Positions 45,288-54,241 of a stretch of 64,000 bases of DNA are shown here, one piece after another. The translations under genes and the position numbers were made by a program. This stretch comes from Paractinoplanes tereljensis. GTDB taxonomy: Bacteria > Actinomycetota > Actinomycetes > Mycobacteriales > Micromonosporaceae. The notes beneath the pieces were generated by a model, which was not told the DNA's origin, did no database searches, and worked only from the letters and a program-made list of their open reading frames with translations. The stretch lies in assembly GCF_016862435.1 (NCBI RefSeq), contig NZ_BOMY01000039.1, positions 1 to 64,000 of the forward strand, given 5' to 3'. Position 1 is the first letter of the stretch. Each line of letters opens with the position of its first letter.

Positions 45288-45830
45288 TCAGGGGTTCGGG
45301 GGTGTCACGGCGACCACGAACCGGGCGGTCACCCGGCCGGCGTTGAGGTAGCGATGGGCCAGCCGCGAGTCAAAGGTGATGCTCTGGCCGGGGCTGATGC
45401 GGTACTGCTCGCCCGCCACCTCGGCGGTCAGCTCACCCTCGATGACCAGCGCACACTCCGTCGAGGCGTGCGCCCAGCCCTGCGCCGAGCTGCACTCACC
45501 CGGCTCGAGCCGGCCCAGCAGCACCTCCAGGTCACCCCGCCCGGGGGTGAGCCGCTCGTAGGCGTTGTGCCCGCCCGACGCGGTCAGCTGTGGCCGGTCC
45601 CCGGGCCGGCTGATGTGCACCGCCGGCGCGTCCGGCTCCTCGAACAGGCTGGAGATCGGCTCGTCGAAGACCGCGGCCAGCTTGCGGATGGTCGACAGGC
45701 TCGGGTCGGTCGCATTGTTCTCGATCTGACTGAGCAGCCCCGGCGAAACCTCGGCCGCCGCGGCCAGCTTCCGCAGCGACAGGCCCCTCTTCGTCCGCAG
45801 GTCGCGCAGCCGGTCCCCGATCACTGCCAC
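45288..45830 (-). CDS. XRE-family regulator with cupin domain
   Basis: The 180-residue protein has an N-terminal HTH (GLSLRKLAAAAEVSPGLLSQ) and a C-terminal cupin (ECALVIEGELTAEVAGEQYR) of the HipB/PuuR-like kind. It heads the operon that runs through the peptide transporter to 36535 and probably regulates it. GTG start. It is divergent from a second XRE-cupin gene. Confidence 0.9.
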   Translation of the reverse strand: MAVIGDRLRDLRTKRGLSLRKLAAAAEVSPGLLSQIENNATDPSLSTIRKLAAVFDEPISSLFEEPDAPAVHISRPGDRPQLTASGGHNAYERLTPGRGDLEVLLGRLEPGECSSAQGWAHASTECALVIEGELTAEVAGEQYRISPGQSITFDSRLAHRYLNAGRVTARFVVAVTPPNP

Positions 45831-45902
45831 ACCACCTCGCCTCCACCCGACACGTGGAGATCACTACACAACCCGCGTCACCGTTTAGGCAAGGCATACG
45901 CT

Positions 45903-45919
45903 GTTTAGTTCGTGTAAAC
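45903..45919. promoter_or_regulatory. inverted repeat between divergent XRE-cupin genes
   Basis: GTTTA-GTTCGTG-TAAAC, with an extra GTTTAG direct copy at 45883-45888. On the minus strand TTGCCT near 45890 and TGTAGT 18 bp away could serve as the promoter of the 45830 gene. It is probably an operator for one or both cupin regulators. Confidence 0.45.
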
Positions 45920-46008
45920 GGGCAGGCCGAAATCGGTCAGCAGGCCCACTTACCCGACAACCCGATTTAGGTACGATCGAACAAGATTTCGTCACGCAGG
46001 AGGTCAGC

Positions 46009-46614
46009 GTGCCCGTCACGGAACCGGTCAGGGACACCTCGCCGGCACAGGTCGGTCCGCGCATCCGTGAGTTCCGCAAACAACGCGGCCTGACCCTGCG
46101 CAGCCTGGCCGCGCGCTCCGGGCTGTCGATCGGCTTCCTGTCCCAGGTCGAGCGGGGCATCTCGTCGATCGGGCTGACCGCGCTGGGCAGCGTAGCGAGC
46201 GCGCTGGGGCACCCGGTGTCCGAGTTCTTCGGCGACATCCCGGCCGCGAACGACCCGGTCGTCGTGCCGATGGCCGGCCATTTCACGCTCACCCGCGGCG
46301 AAAATGCCGCCACGCAGTACGTTTCCGGCCAGCAGACCTACCGGATGCTGTCCGAGCGGGGCGCCGGCCTGGTGCTGGAGCCGATGATCGTGCACATCGC
46401 GCCGGGCGGCCGGCGGGAGAATGCCTACGGGCACGCCGGCGAGGAGTTCGCCTACGTGATCTCCGGGGAGCTGCTCTACGAGGTCGACGGCGTGGAACAC
46501 CGGCTGCACCCGGGCGACAGCGTCCACCTGCGCTCCTCGGTGCCGCACCGGATGTACAACGACACCGGCACGGTGACCACCGTGGTCTCGGTGGTCACCC
46601 CGCGGCTGTTCTGA
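46009..46614 (+). CDS. XRE-family regulator with cupin domain (PuuR-like)
   Basis: The 201-residue protein has an HTH (GLTLRSLAARSGLSIGFLSQ) and a C-terminal cupin (EEFAYVISGELLYEVDGVEH), the structure of PuuR, which represses polyamine catabolism. GTG 46009 follows CAGGAGGTCAGC, a strong site. It is convergent with an LLM gene and divergent from the other XRE-cupin gene. It may control the 46.6-49.2 kb operon, whose promoter carries a palindrome (49221-49247) sharing GAACAAG with this gene's own upstream region (45978-45985). Confidence 0.9.
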   Translation: MPVTEPVRDTSPAQVGPRIREFRKQRGLTLRSLAARSGLSIGFLSQVERGISSIGLTALGSVASALGHPVSEFFGDIPAANDPVVVPMAGHFTLTRGENAATQYVSGQQTYRMLSERGAGLVLEPMIVHIAPGGRRENAYGHAGEEFAYVISGELLYEVDGVEHRLHPGDSVHLRSSVPHRMYNDTGTVTTVVSVVTPRLF

Positions 46615-46641
46615 CCCCGCGCTGTTCACCAGGGTGAAATC

Positions 46642-47637
46642 CTATCGGGACAGCAGGGGCAGGACCTCGGTGCCGAGCAGGTCGACGCCGCGCTCATCGG
46701 TGAGGCCGTGCGGGGTGCCGAACTCGACCCGGTGCACCCCGGCGTCGATCAATGCCTGAGCCTGCTTCGCGACCTGTCCGGGGGTGCCGGAGAAGGCGAA
46801 CCGGTCGAGCACGTCGCCGGGGATCAGGCGGCCGGCGGCCTCGTGCTCGCCGGCGGCGACCAGCCGGGACACCTCGGCGACCAGGCCCGGCGGCAGGGTC
46901 ACGGTGGGGTCGAGGTCGGCGACCACGGCCAGGTACATGGCTACCTCGGTGCGCGCCCTGGCGCGGGCTGCCTCGCCGTCGGTGTCCACGACCGTGACCG
47001 CGCCCAGCACGATGCCGATCTCGGCGACGTCCCGGCCGGCCGCCGTGGCACCCGGCCGGAGCCGTTCGCGCATCACCGCGACCATGTCCGGGTTGGCGCT
47101 GCCACCCACCTTGATCTCGTCGGCGATCCGGCCGGCCAGCGCGGCACCGCGGGGCCCCCACGCGCCGAGCAGCAGCGGCACCCGCGGGCGATGCCGGTCG
47201 TAGCGGAGCGCGGCGCCCGCCTGAAGGGTGAACATCCGGCCGGCGTACCCGGTGCGGTCGCCGCTCAGCAGCCGGCCGACGACCTCGGCCGCCTCGGCCA
47301 GCGCGGTGAGCGGGCGTGGCTGCGGCAGGCCGACCGCGTCCAGCCAGGTGCCCCGGGCCAGGCCCAGGTAGGCCCGGCCGTGCGAGGCCAGATCGAGCGC
47401 GGCGATCTGCCCGGCGATCTCGTACGGCGCCATCGAGTACGGGTTCAGGCAGGCCGGCCCGAGCCGCACCCGGTTGGTGGCGCCGGCCATCTCCAGCAGC
47501 GGGAAGATCGGCGGCTGGTACATCAGGTCGCCGAACACGGTGAGCACGTCGAAACCGGCCGCCTCGGCCGAGCGCGCCAGCCGGGCGTACGCGCCGGCCG
47601 GTTTGTCGCTCTGCAGGCCGAGACCGATCTCCACCAT
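46642..47637 (-). CDS. LLM-class (F420-type) flavin-dependent oxidoreductase
   Basis: The 331-residue barrel protein starts VEIGLGLQSDKPAGAYARLA and has the family's LGPACLNPYSMAPYEIAG and VPLLLGAWGPRGAALAGRIADEIKVGG, the pattern of methylene-H4MPT-reductase-like F420 enzymes. It is the second LLM enzyme within 4 kb but not a close copy of the first. The start codon touches the TIGR04076 stop (TGATG). Confidence 0.88.
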   Translation of the reverse strand: MVEIGLGLQSDKPAGAYARLARSAEAAGFDVLTVFGDLMYQPPIFPLLEMAGATNRVRLGPACLNPYSMAPYEIAGQIAALDLASHGRAYLGLARGTWLDAVGLPQPRPLTALAEAAEVVGRLLSGDRTGYAGRMFTLQAGAALRYDRHRPRVPLLLGAWGPRGAALAGRIADEIKVGGSANPDMVAVMRERLRPGATAAGRDVAEIGIVLGAVTVVDTDGEAARARARTEVAMYLAVVADLDPTVTLPPGLVAEVSRLVAAGEHEAAGRLIPGDVLDRFAFSGTPGQVAKQAQALIDAGVHRVEFGTPHGLTDERGVDLLGTEVLPLLSR

Positions 47638-47960
47638 CAGGTGAGGTCCGCCGAGTTCATCCGCCGCTTGCCGGTGCGCTCCACCTTCATCACCAGACGC
47701 TCCCCCGGGTCCGGGCAGATGAAGTGGGAGTCCTGGGCGAGCCAGTCACCGGCGGCGAGCTCGCGCTGCTTGGCGGCGAGGAACGGCAGCACCGAGGCGA
47801 GCGCGTACACGCAGAAGTGTTTGCCGTCGGGGATCGTCAGGTGCGCGCTCTCGGTCAGGTCGAAGTGGTCGCCGACCGCCATGCCGCACACCGACCGGCC
47901 CTCGATCCGGTCGACGCTGACCCGCAGGTCGTAGATCTCCATGTCGCCGTCGTCGCTCAT
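47637..47960 (-). CDS. TIGR04076-family protein
   Basis: The 107-residue protein matches the pattern of TIGR04076 proteins: a strand IYDLRVSVDRIEG, a GD near position 30, FCVYALASVLPFL and CPDPGERLVMKV. The family often sits beside flavin or cofactor enzymes and has no settled function. It overlaps the amidohydrolase stop by 4 bp and the LLM start by 1 bp, so all three are translated together. Confidence 0.75.
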   Translation of the reverse strand: MSDDGDMEIYDLRVSVDRIEGRSVCGMAVGDHFDLTESAHLTIPDGKHFCVYALASVLPFLAAKQRELAAGDWLAQDSHFICPDPGERLVMKVERTGKRRMNSADLT

Positions 47961-49192
47961 CGCTGCTCCTCATCCCGGACTAGGCGGCCGCCCTTCATCA
48001 CCCAGCGCACGCCGCGAAACGCCGAGGTGTCGTCCAGCGGGTCGTCATCCATCGCGATCAGGTCGGCGTACTTGCCCTCCTCGACGGTGCCCAGGTCGTC
48101 CTCGGCCCCCAGCCACCGGATCGGGCCGCGGGTGCCGGCGTGCAGCGCCCGCGCCGGGCCGAGTTGCTCGGCCAGATTTTCCAGCTCCCGGACGGTGGCG
48201 TTGGTGCCCTCGAACGACCAGAACGGCGGCATGTCGCTGCCGAGCAGGATCTCCACCCCGGCCTCCACCGCCATCGCGAAGCTCTCCAGGTGCCGCGGGC
48301 CGGCGCCGAGCGAACGGCACTGCATCCACTCCGGCACCCCCAGCTCGTCGAAGAACTCCTTGCAGCGGGTGACCAGCAGGGTCGGCACCAGCGCCGTGCC
48401 GCGCTCGGCCATCCGGGCGGCGACCTGCGGGGTGAGCTGGTAGCCGTGCTCGACGCAGTCAAGGCCGAGCTCGACCGCGGCCGCGATCACCTCGGCCGGG
48501 CCGGCGTGCGCGGTGACTTTGCGGCCCCAGGCGTGCGCGGTCTCGATGACCGCGGCCATCTCGTCGGCGAACAGCTGCGGGGTGGCGATGCCCTCGTGCT
48601 CGCCGGCGATCCCGCCGGAGATCATCACCTTGATCAGGTCGGCGCCGGCCTTGATCTGGCTGCGAACGCCGTGCCGGAACCCGACCGGGCCGTCGCACTC
48701 CATCGTGTCGCCGCTCTCGTGACCGTGGCCGCCGGTGCAGACCAGTGCCCGGCCGGCCGTGTACATCCGCGGCCCCGGCACCCAGCCGGCCCTGATCGCC
48801 CGGCGCAGCGCGAAGTCGGCGTGGTCCTTCTCGGCGACGTTGCGGACCGTGGTGACCCCGCAGTCGAGCGTGCGGCGGGCCCCGTCGGCCATGTAGAGAG
48901 CCAGATCGTGCGGACCGAGGTCCTTGACGCCGTCGCCGCCGCTGCCGGGCAGCGACAGCGAGAAGTGGGTGTGCATGTTGACCAGGCCGGGTGTCACGTA
49001 CGCGCCGTTCAGGTCGCGTTCGACGACCGGCCCGGCGGCCCGGGCGCGGGCGGCGACCTCGGCGTAGGGGCCGGTCGCGGCGATCCGGTCGCCGTCGATC
49101 CACACCCCGGCGTCCTTCTGCGGTGACACGCCGTCGAGCACCCGGGCGTCCACCACGGTGCAGTTGCCCAGAAGCTGGTTCGGCAGAGCCAT
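47957..49192 (-). CDS. metal-dependent amidohydrolase (imidazolonepropionase/prolidase-like)
   Basis: The 411-residue amidohydrolase-superfamily enzyme has metal-binding MHTHFS after PGLV, a lysine-containing strand DLIKVMISGGI, HAGP and EHGY histidines and a final aspartate in LLGSDMPP. The layout fits bacterial Xaa-Pro/N-acyl-amino-acid hydrolases of this superfamily. ATG 49192 has no ribosome-binding site, but a good promoter ends 7 nt before it, so the mRNA is probably leaderless. It starts the operon with TIGR04076 and LLM genes. Confidence 0.88.
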   Translation of the reverse strand: MALPNQLLGNCTVVDARVLDGVSPQKDAGVWIDGDRIAATGPYAEVAARARAAGPVVERDLNGAYVTPGLVNMHTHFSLSLPGSGGDGVKDLGPHDLALYMADGARRTLDCGVTTVRNVAEKDHADFALRRAIRAGWVPGPRMYTAGRALVCTGGHGHESGDTMECDGPVGFRHGVRSQIKAGADLIKVMISGGIAGEHEGIATPQLFADEMAAVIETAHAWGRKVTAHAGPAEVIAAAVELGLDCVEHGYQLTPQVAARMAERGTALVPTLLVTRCKEFFDELGVPEWMQCRSLGAGPRHLESFAMAVEAGVEILLGSDMPPFWSFEGTNATVRELENLAEQLGPARALHAGTRGPIRWLGAEDDLGTVEEGKYADLIAMDDDPLDDTSAFRGVRWVMKGGRLVRDEEQR

Positions 49193-49199
49193 GAACGGA

Positions 49200-49228
49200 G
49201 TTCTACCGCATAACGTGAGAGTGAACAA
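49200..49228 (-). promoter_or_regulatory. probable promoter for a leaderless amidohydrolase mRNA
   Basis: On the minus strand, TTGTTC (49228-49223) and TAGAAC (49205-49200) are separated by 17 bp. The -10 lies 7 nt before the ATG at 49192, so transcription would begin at or near the start codon. Confidence 0.6.
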
Positions 49229-49247
49229 GGGTTCCGATCTTGTTCAC
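49221..49247. promoter_or_regulatory. 27-bp inverted repeat over the -35, candidate operator
   Basis: GTGAACAAG and CTTGTTCAC are perfect 9-bp arms separated by 9 bp. One arm covers the -35 of the amidohydrolase promoter. It is a likely repressor site, with the XRE-cupin regulators at 45-46.6 kb as candidates. Confidence 0.6.
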
Positions 49248-49312
49248 AAAAGGCCCGATGAGCTGCGAGGAAAGAGTTCCCACCCGTTCACACAGCCGAC
49301 ACAGACGCCTGT

Positions 49313-52300
49313 TCACGGTTGGCCCGGCTGCGGCGTGACCTGAAACGCGATCACGCCGCGCTCGGTACCCGCCACGACGTGCCCGCCTCGTCCGGCGACC
49401 GCCAGAATCGGCGTGTCGAGCACGATCTTCCGTTCCGGTTCGGCGCCGACACCACCGAGCAGCAGCGCCGGGCCCGCCGCCAGCGCCAACCGGCCGTCGC
49501 CGAGGTGGGCCAGCCCGTTGACCGCCGCGCCGGCGCGGACCTCGCCCGGGTGCGACACCTGGCGTTCCCGCCGTAGCGACCAGCGGCGATGCCGACCCGC
49601 CGTCAGATTCCAGGCCCGGACGGTGCCGCCGGCGTCGGCGGTGACCGCCACCGGATGTTCGTCGACCTGGTACACCGCGACGGCGGTGACGGCGGCGGCG
49701 TGCCCGATCAGCGGCTCGCCCAGCGGGTGCCCGGTGGCGAGGCTCCACAGCCGGACGGTACGGTCCGCCCCGCCACTGACCACGATGTCCGTTTCGTCGA
49801 TTCGCCCGACCGCGACGCAGGTGATCCCACCGGTGTGCCCGGTCAGCGGCCCGCCCCGGGCTCGGCCGGTCGCCAGATCCCACAACCGCACGGTGCGATC
49901 GTGACCGCCGGTGACCAGCACGGGCTCCCGGTCGACGCGGCCGGCAGCCAGGCACGCCGCCCCGCCGGGGTGCCCGGTCAGCGGGTCTCCGAATGCCCGG
50001 CCGGCGGCGAGGTCCCACACCCGGACGGTCCGGTCCGGCCCGGTGGACACGGCGACGCTGCGGCGGTCGACCTCGGCCAGGGCGAGCGACGTCACCGGAG
50101 CGGTGTGACCGGTGAGCGCCACCCCGACCGGCTGCCCGGTGTTCAGATCCCAGATCCGTACGCGGTGGTCGGCGCCGCCTGCGACCACCACCGCAACGCC
50201 GTTCAGGTCGCCGACCGCCACGGCGTCGACGGCGTCGTGCTCGAACTCGGCGTATTCCAGAGGCGTGCCGGTGGCGAGGTCCCAGACCCGGATGGTGTTG
50301 TCGTGCCCGCCGGAGACGACGACCGGGGTGCCTTCGCGCTCCACCACGGCCACCGCCCGGACACCGCCGCTGTGCCCGGTCAGCGGTTTGCCGACCGCCT
50401 TGCGGGTCGCCAGATCCCACACCCGCACGGTCCGGTCGTCGCTGCCCGAGACCAGCACCTCCCGCTCGTCGAGCCGGGCCACGGCCAGGGCGGTGACCGT
50501 GCCGTGGTGTCCGGTCAGCGGCCGGCCGAATTGCTCGCAGGTGGTCAGGTCCCACAGCCGCACCGTGTTGTCGGCGCCACCGGAGATCGCGACCGGCCGC
50601 TCGTTCACCTCACCGAGCGCCACCGCCCAGACGGTGCCGGAATGGCCGGTCATCGTCTGCTCGACCGGGCGGCCGCTGTCCAGATTCCACAGCCGCAGTT
50701 GTTTGTCGCGTCCGCCGGAGACGGCGATCGGCCGATCATCGAGCCGGCCGGCGGCGAGTGCGGTGACGCCGCTGCTGTGGCCGATGCCGTTGTGCAGCTC
50801 CACCAAGGCGTCCAGGTCCCAGACGCGCACGGTCTGGTCGTCGCCACCGGACACCGCGACCGGGCGGCCGTCGATCTCGGTCAGCGCCACCGCCCACACC
50901 CAGGCGCTGTGACCCGTCAGCGGCCCGCCGAGTCGCCGGTGTTCGAGGAGATCCCACAGCCGCACGCGGAAGTCGGCGCCGCCGGAGACGACGACCGGAC
51001 GGCCGTCGCGGTCGCCGGCCGCGATCGACCAGACCGCACCGGTGTGGCCGGCGATCGGCCGGCCGATCGGATGGCCGCTCAGCAGGTCCCACACCCGCAG
51101 GGTGTGGTCGGCACTGCCGGAGACCACGATCGGTGTCCCGTCGAGGCTCAACGCGGCCAGCGACATCACCGAGTCGCTGTGTCCGGCGAACGGCCGGCCG
51201 GAGTGCCATTTCAGAGCCAGATCCCACAGCCGTACGGTGTGGTCGTGGCCGACGGACACCACGACCGGCCAGCCGTCGACGTGTCCGAAGGCGACGGCGG
51301 CGACCCCGCGCGTGTGGCCGGCGAGCGGCTCGCCGACGGTGCGGCCGGTGACCAGGTCCCAGGCCCGTACGGTCCGGTCGTCGGAGCTCGACAGGACGAG
51401 CGGTGCGCCGTCCAGGTCGGCCAGGGCGAGGCCGGTGACCGCCTCGGTGTGACCGATCAGCGAAGACCCGATGGGGCTGTGGCTGCTGACGTTCCACCGC
51501 CGGACGATGCCGTTCTGATCCGCCGTGACGGCGATCGGCACCTCGTCGTGGACGGCGAGGACCACCGCGGTCAAGGGCGCGTCGTGCCCGCTGATCGGCT
51601 TGCCCAGCAGGGCGCCGTCGGCCAGGTCCCAGACCCGCATGGTGCTGTCGTGCCCGCCGCTGACCACGATCGGGGATCCGTCGAGCTCGCCCAGCGCCAC
51701 CGCGGTGACCGCACCGGTGTGCCCGGTCAGGGGCGGGTTGATGGGGCGGCCGGTGTCCGGATCCCACCGCCGCACGGTGCCGTCCCGTCCGGCCGAGACC
51801 AGCCAGGTGCGCCCGCCGACGGCGCCGAGTGCGAGCGCGGTGACGCCACCGGTGTGCCCGGTCAGGGGCTCGCCGATCGGCGAGCCGGTGACCAGGTCCC
51901 ACCTTCGGATCGTCCGGTCGTCGCTGCCGGAGACGGCCACCGGGCGGTCACCGATCCAGCCGGTCGCGACGGCGGTGACCCCGGCGGTGTGGCCGCACAG
52001 CGGCTCGGCGATCGGCTCGCTGCTCGTCAGGTCCCACAGACGCAGGGTGTGGTCGTCGGAGCCGGTGACGGCCACGTCGGCGCCGGCCCGCTGGCCGACC
52101 GCGGCGCACAGCACGGCGCCGGTGTGCCCGGCCAGCGGGCGGTGCGGGAGATCCACGTGCCATGACGCCCACCGGGCCGACCACGGCCGCGGGAACTCGG
52201 CGAAGGCGTCGGCGAGGGCGGTCGCCCCACCGCACCGGGCGGCCAGCTCCAGGTAGGCGGCGTGGGTACCCTCCGTGGCCTGCTCCTCGGCCCGGCGGTA

Positions 52301-54130
52301 CGCGTCGACCGCCGCCTGGGCGGCCTCGCTGCGGGCCGCCGGCAGCGCGGCCACCATCTGGGGGTGGGCTGCGACGATGAGGAAGCCGACATCGGTGAAC
52401 AGGTCGTCCACGTCCTGTCCGGCGGCGGCGTGGGTGATCAGATGGGTGCGGGTGTACGCCTGCGCGTCCGCCCAGCTCGGTCCCCGCCCGGCGCGCAGCG
52501 CACCGGCGATGGCGCGGTGGTCGGCCGTCTCGTCGCGGCCGGCGCGCAGGCAGTCGGCCAGGGCGGCGTGGCTCAACCGGTACACGGACTGGCCGTCGCT
52601 CAGGTCCTCCACGAGGTAGCCGGGCACGCTGTCGCAGAGCCAGCACACGTCGTCATGCCCGTACCGGTCGCCCGGGTGCAGCGCCTCGGCCAGTGCCGGC
52701 CAGGTGTCCTCCCACGGCAGGCCGGCTCCCTGGGCGTACGCCAGCGGCAGCAGCAGCGCCCGGGCCCGGGCGGCATCGTCCCCCAGCCGGCCGGACAGGT
52801 CGGCGTTCACGGCCGCGCTGAGGTCATCGGGCAGCGCCGCGAGCCTGGCACCGGCGGCGACCGACGCGGCGACGATCCGGGCGGTGAGGAACGACCGTCC
52901 GGGCGCCGCCGCGATCGCCTCGGCGGCCCGGGCCGCCGCGTCCGCCGTCGCGAACGACCCGTCCGGCATCGCCCGCCGCAGTTCCTCGCCGGCCAGTTCG
53001 CGGACCGCGTCGCGGTCGAGGTACTCCGCGGCATCCAGGTCGACGATCTGCGCCTCGGCGACGAACAACGGCAGCAACTCACTCCGGGCGGCGAGCAGCA
53101 CCCGCAGCTCACCACCGTAGGCCGCGAGCAGGGCCGACACGGCACGGATCAGCTCCGGCGGGTCCACCGCCTCGTCCACGCCGTCGACCACGACGGTCAG
53201 TGGCCGGCCCGCCTCCAGCGCAGCGGTGATCCGGGCCACGACCGCGTCCTCGGTGCGGCCCTCGGCGTCCAGCCAAAGATGGGGGCCGGTGCCGGCCGCG
53301 GCCCGCAGCAGTGCGGACTTACCGGAGCCGGCCACCCCCGTGACCACCTGCAGGGCCGGGGCGTCCCGGCCGCCCGCCAACCAGCCGGTGACGGCGGCGA
53401 GGGCTGCGCGGCGGCCGATGAACCGCGCCGCGGCGACGGCAGTGGGCGTGTACCGGGGGTTCGGAAAGGTCACCGCCGCCGTCCCGGCTGACCCGAAGCT
53501 GTGGTGGGTGACGGTCAGCGCCTCGGACGCGTTCCCGCTCGACAGGTCGGCTCGCAGCGTACGGACGATTCCGGCCGGCGTCAGCAGCGGTTGGGCGGGA
53601 CCACCGCTGGCCGGCAACATCGCGGCACGGGCGAACAGAACGGCGAACGGCGAGGGTGCCTGGGCGGTGGCCGGGGTCGTGGCGAGGACCACCTCCAGCA
53701 CGGCGCCGTCGGCCGCAGTTGCCGGCACCGCCCAAGCGGCCGCCTCGGGATCACCGCCCACGTCCAGCAGGAGCGCGAGCCGGCCCATCGGGGCAGCACC
53801 GGCGAGCAGCGATGCCACGATCTTGCCCACCCGCACACCCGGCGCGTCGCCCGGCGGCTCGGGCAGCAGCACCAGGTCGTCCTCGACGACGGAGCCGCGG
53901 GCGGTGATCGCTACGACCAGGGTGTCGCCGCCGGCGCACTCGCCGGCCAGGTCGCGCAGCTGCTCACACAGCGTGTCGGCGCGGCCGAGGTCCAGGTCCG
54001 GCCCCCGCCGGAAACCGAGGGACGTGGTGAACAGCGCCGCCACCGGGTCGCCGTCCTCGGGACCGGCAGCCGCCACGGTCGTCACGAACAGCCGCCCCGC
54101 GCTGCCCGGTGTCGAAGGATCGGGGGTCAT
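49313..54130 (-). CDS. STAND-type NTPase with degenerate caspase-like N-terminus and about 19 WD40 repeats
   Basis: This 1,605-residue protein has three parts. Residues about 14-170 follow the caspase/CHAT fold pattern, but the expected catalytic His site reads ITARGS and the expected Cys site reads LLLDVGGD, so neither catalytic residue is evident. An NTPase follows with Walker A GVAGSGKS (265-272) and Walker B VVVDGVDE (313-320), plus helical domains. From about 667 to 1,510 come some 19 WD40 repeats, enough for two to three propellers. ATG 54130 follows GAGGTG. STAND proteins of this build are signal-triggered switches in defence or development. Confidence 0.85.
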   Translation of the reverse strand: MTPDPSTPGSAGRLFVTTVAAAGPEDGDPVAALFTTSLGFRRGPDLDLGRADTLCEQLRDLAGECAGGDTLVVAITARGSVVEDDLVLLPEPPGDAPGVRVGKIVASLLAGAAPMGRLALLLDVGGDPEAAAWAVPATAADGAVLEVVLATTPATAQAPSPFAVLFARAAMLPASGGPAQPLLTPAGIVRTLRADLSSGNASEALTVTHHSFGSAGTAAVTFPNPRYTPTAVAAARFIGRRAALAAVTGWLAGGRDAPALQVVTGVAGSGKSALLRAAAGTGPHLWLDAEGRTEDAVVARITAALEAGRPLTVVVDGVDEAVDPPELIRAVSALLAAYGGELRVLLAARSELLPLFVAEAQIVDLDAAEYLDRDAVRELAGEELRRAMPDGSFATADAAARAAEAIAAAPGRSFLTARIVAASVAAGARLAALPDDLSAAVNADLSGRLGDDAARARALLLPLAYAQGAGLPWEDTWPALAEALHPGDRYGHDDVCWLCDSVPGYLVEDLSDGQSVYRLSHAALADCLRAGRDETADHRAIAGALRAGRGPSWADAQAYTRTHLITHAAAGQDVDDLFTDVGFLIVAAHPQMVAALPAARSEAAQAAVDAYRRAEEQATEGTHAAYLELAARCGGATALADAFAEFPRPWSARWASWHVDLPHRPLAGHTGAVLCAAVGQRAGADVAVTGSDDHTLRLWDLTSSEPIAEPLCGHTAGVTAVATGWIGDRPVAVSGSDDRTIRRWDLVTGSPIGEPLTGHTGGVTALALGAVGGRTWLVSAGRDGTVRRWDPDTGRPINPPLTGHTGAVTAVALGELDGSPIVVSGGHDSTMRVWDLADGALLGKPISGHDAPLTAVVLAVHDEVPIAVTADQNGIVRRWNVSSHSPIGSSLIGHTEAVTGLALADLDGAPLVLSSSDDRTVRAWDLVTGRTVGEPLAGHTRGVAAVAFGHVDGWPVVVSVGHDHTVRLWDLALKWHSGRPFAGHSDSVMSLAALSLDGTPIVVSGSADHTLRVWDLLSGHPIGRPIAGHTGAVWSIAAGDRDGRPVVVSGGADFRVRLWDLLEHRRLGGPLTGHSAWVWAVALTEIDGRPVAVSGGDDQTVRVWDLDALVELHNGIGHSSGVTALAAGRLDDRPIAVSGGRDKQLRLWNLDSGRPVEQTMTGHSGTVWAVALGEVNERPVAISGGADNTVRLWDLTTCEQFGRPLTGHHGTVTALAVARLDEREVLVSGSDDRTVRVWDLATRKAVGKPLTGHSGGVRAVAVVEREGTPVVVSGGHDNTIRVWDLATGTPLEYAEFEHDAVDAVAVGDLNGVAVVVAGGADHRVRIWDLNTGQPVGVALTGHTAPVTSLALAEVDRRSVAVSTGPDRTVRVWDLAAGRAFGDPLTGHPGGAACLAAGRVDREPVLVTGGHDRTVRLWDLATGRARGGPLTGHTGGITCVAVGRIDETDIVVSGGADRTVRLWSLATGHPLGEPLIGHAAAVTAVAVYQVDEHPVAVTADAGGTVRAWNLTAGRHRRWSLRRERQVSHPGEVRAGAAVNGLAHLGDGRLALAAGPALLLGGVGAEPERKIVLDTPILAVAGRGGHVVAGTERGVIAFQVTPQPGQP
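49600..52150. repeat. WD40-coding tandem repeat array
   Basis: About 19 degenerate repeat units of roughly 120-140 bp lie within the STAND gene. Each encodes GHTxxVTAxALG-type blade starts and a VRxWDL-type end. Similarity at DNA level is moderate, so the array is old rather than freshly expanded. Confidence 0.8.
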
Positions 54131-54241
54131 CGGCCACCTCGCGTTGCGCACCTGAACATACGAAATGCTAGGTTTGCGAAGCCTGTGAGGGGTGCGAACC
54201 CGTAACCTGACCCGGGTTTGGTGCCAGACCGCTCTCGCGGG

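Noticed and set aside
46625..46638. TTCACC-AG-GGTGAA palindrome between convergent genes as a terminator
   Set aside because: A two-base loop cannot form a hairpin as written, and the stem is weak. It may be a chance dyad.
49284..49316. Additional GTTCAC copies downstream of the amidohydrolase operator
   Set aside because: They are single half-sites without a partner at regular spacing, and too common to call.
49600..52150. Repeat array that could be mistaken for CRISPR or a minisatellite
   Set aside because: The units are about 120-140 bp, degenerate and keep the reading frame of WD40 blades. There are no short identical repeats with unique spacers.
49641..54130. Active metacaspase/defence protease
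   Set aside because: The expected catalytic His and Cys are not evident, and no partner effector gene is adjacent, so a protease claim is not supported.
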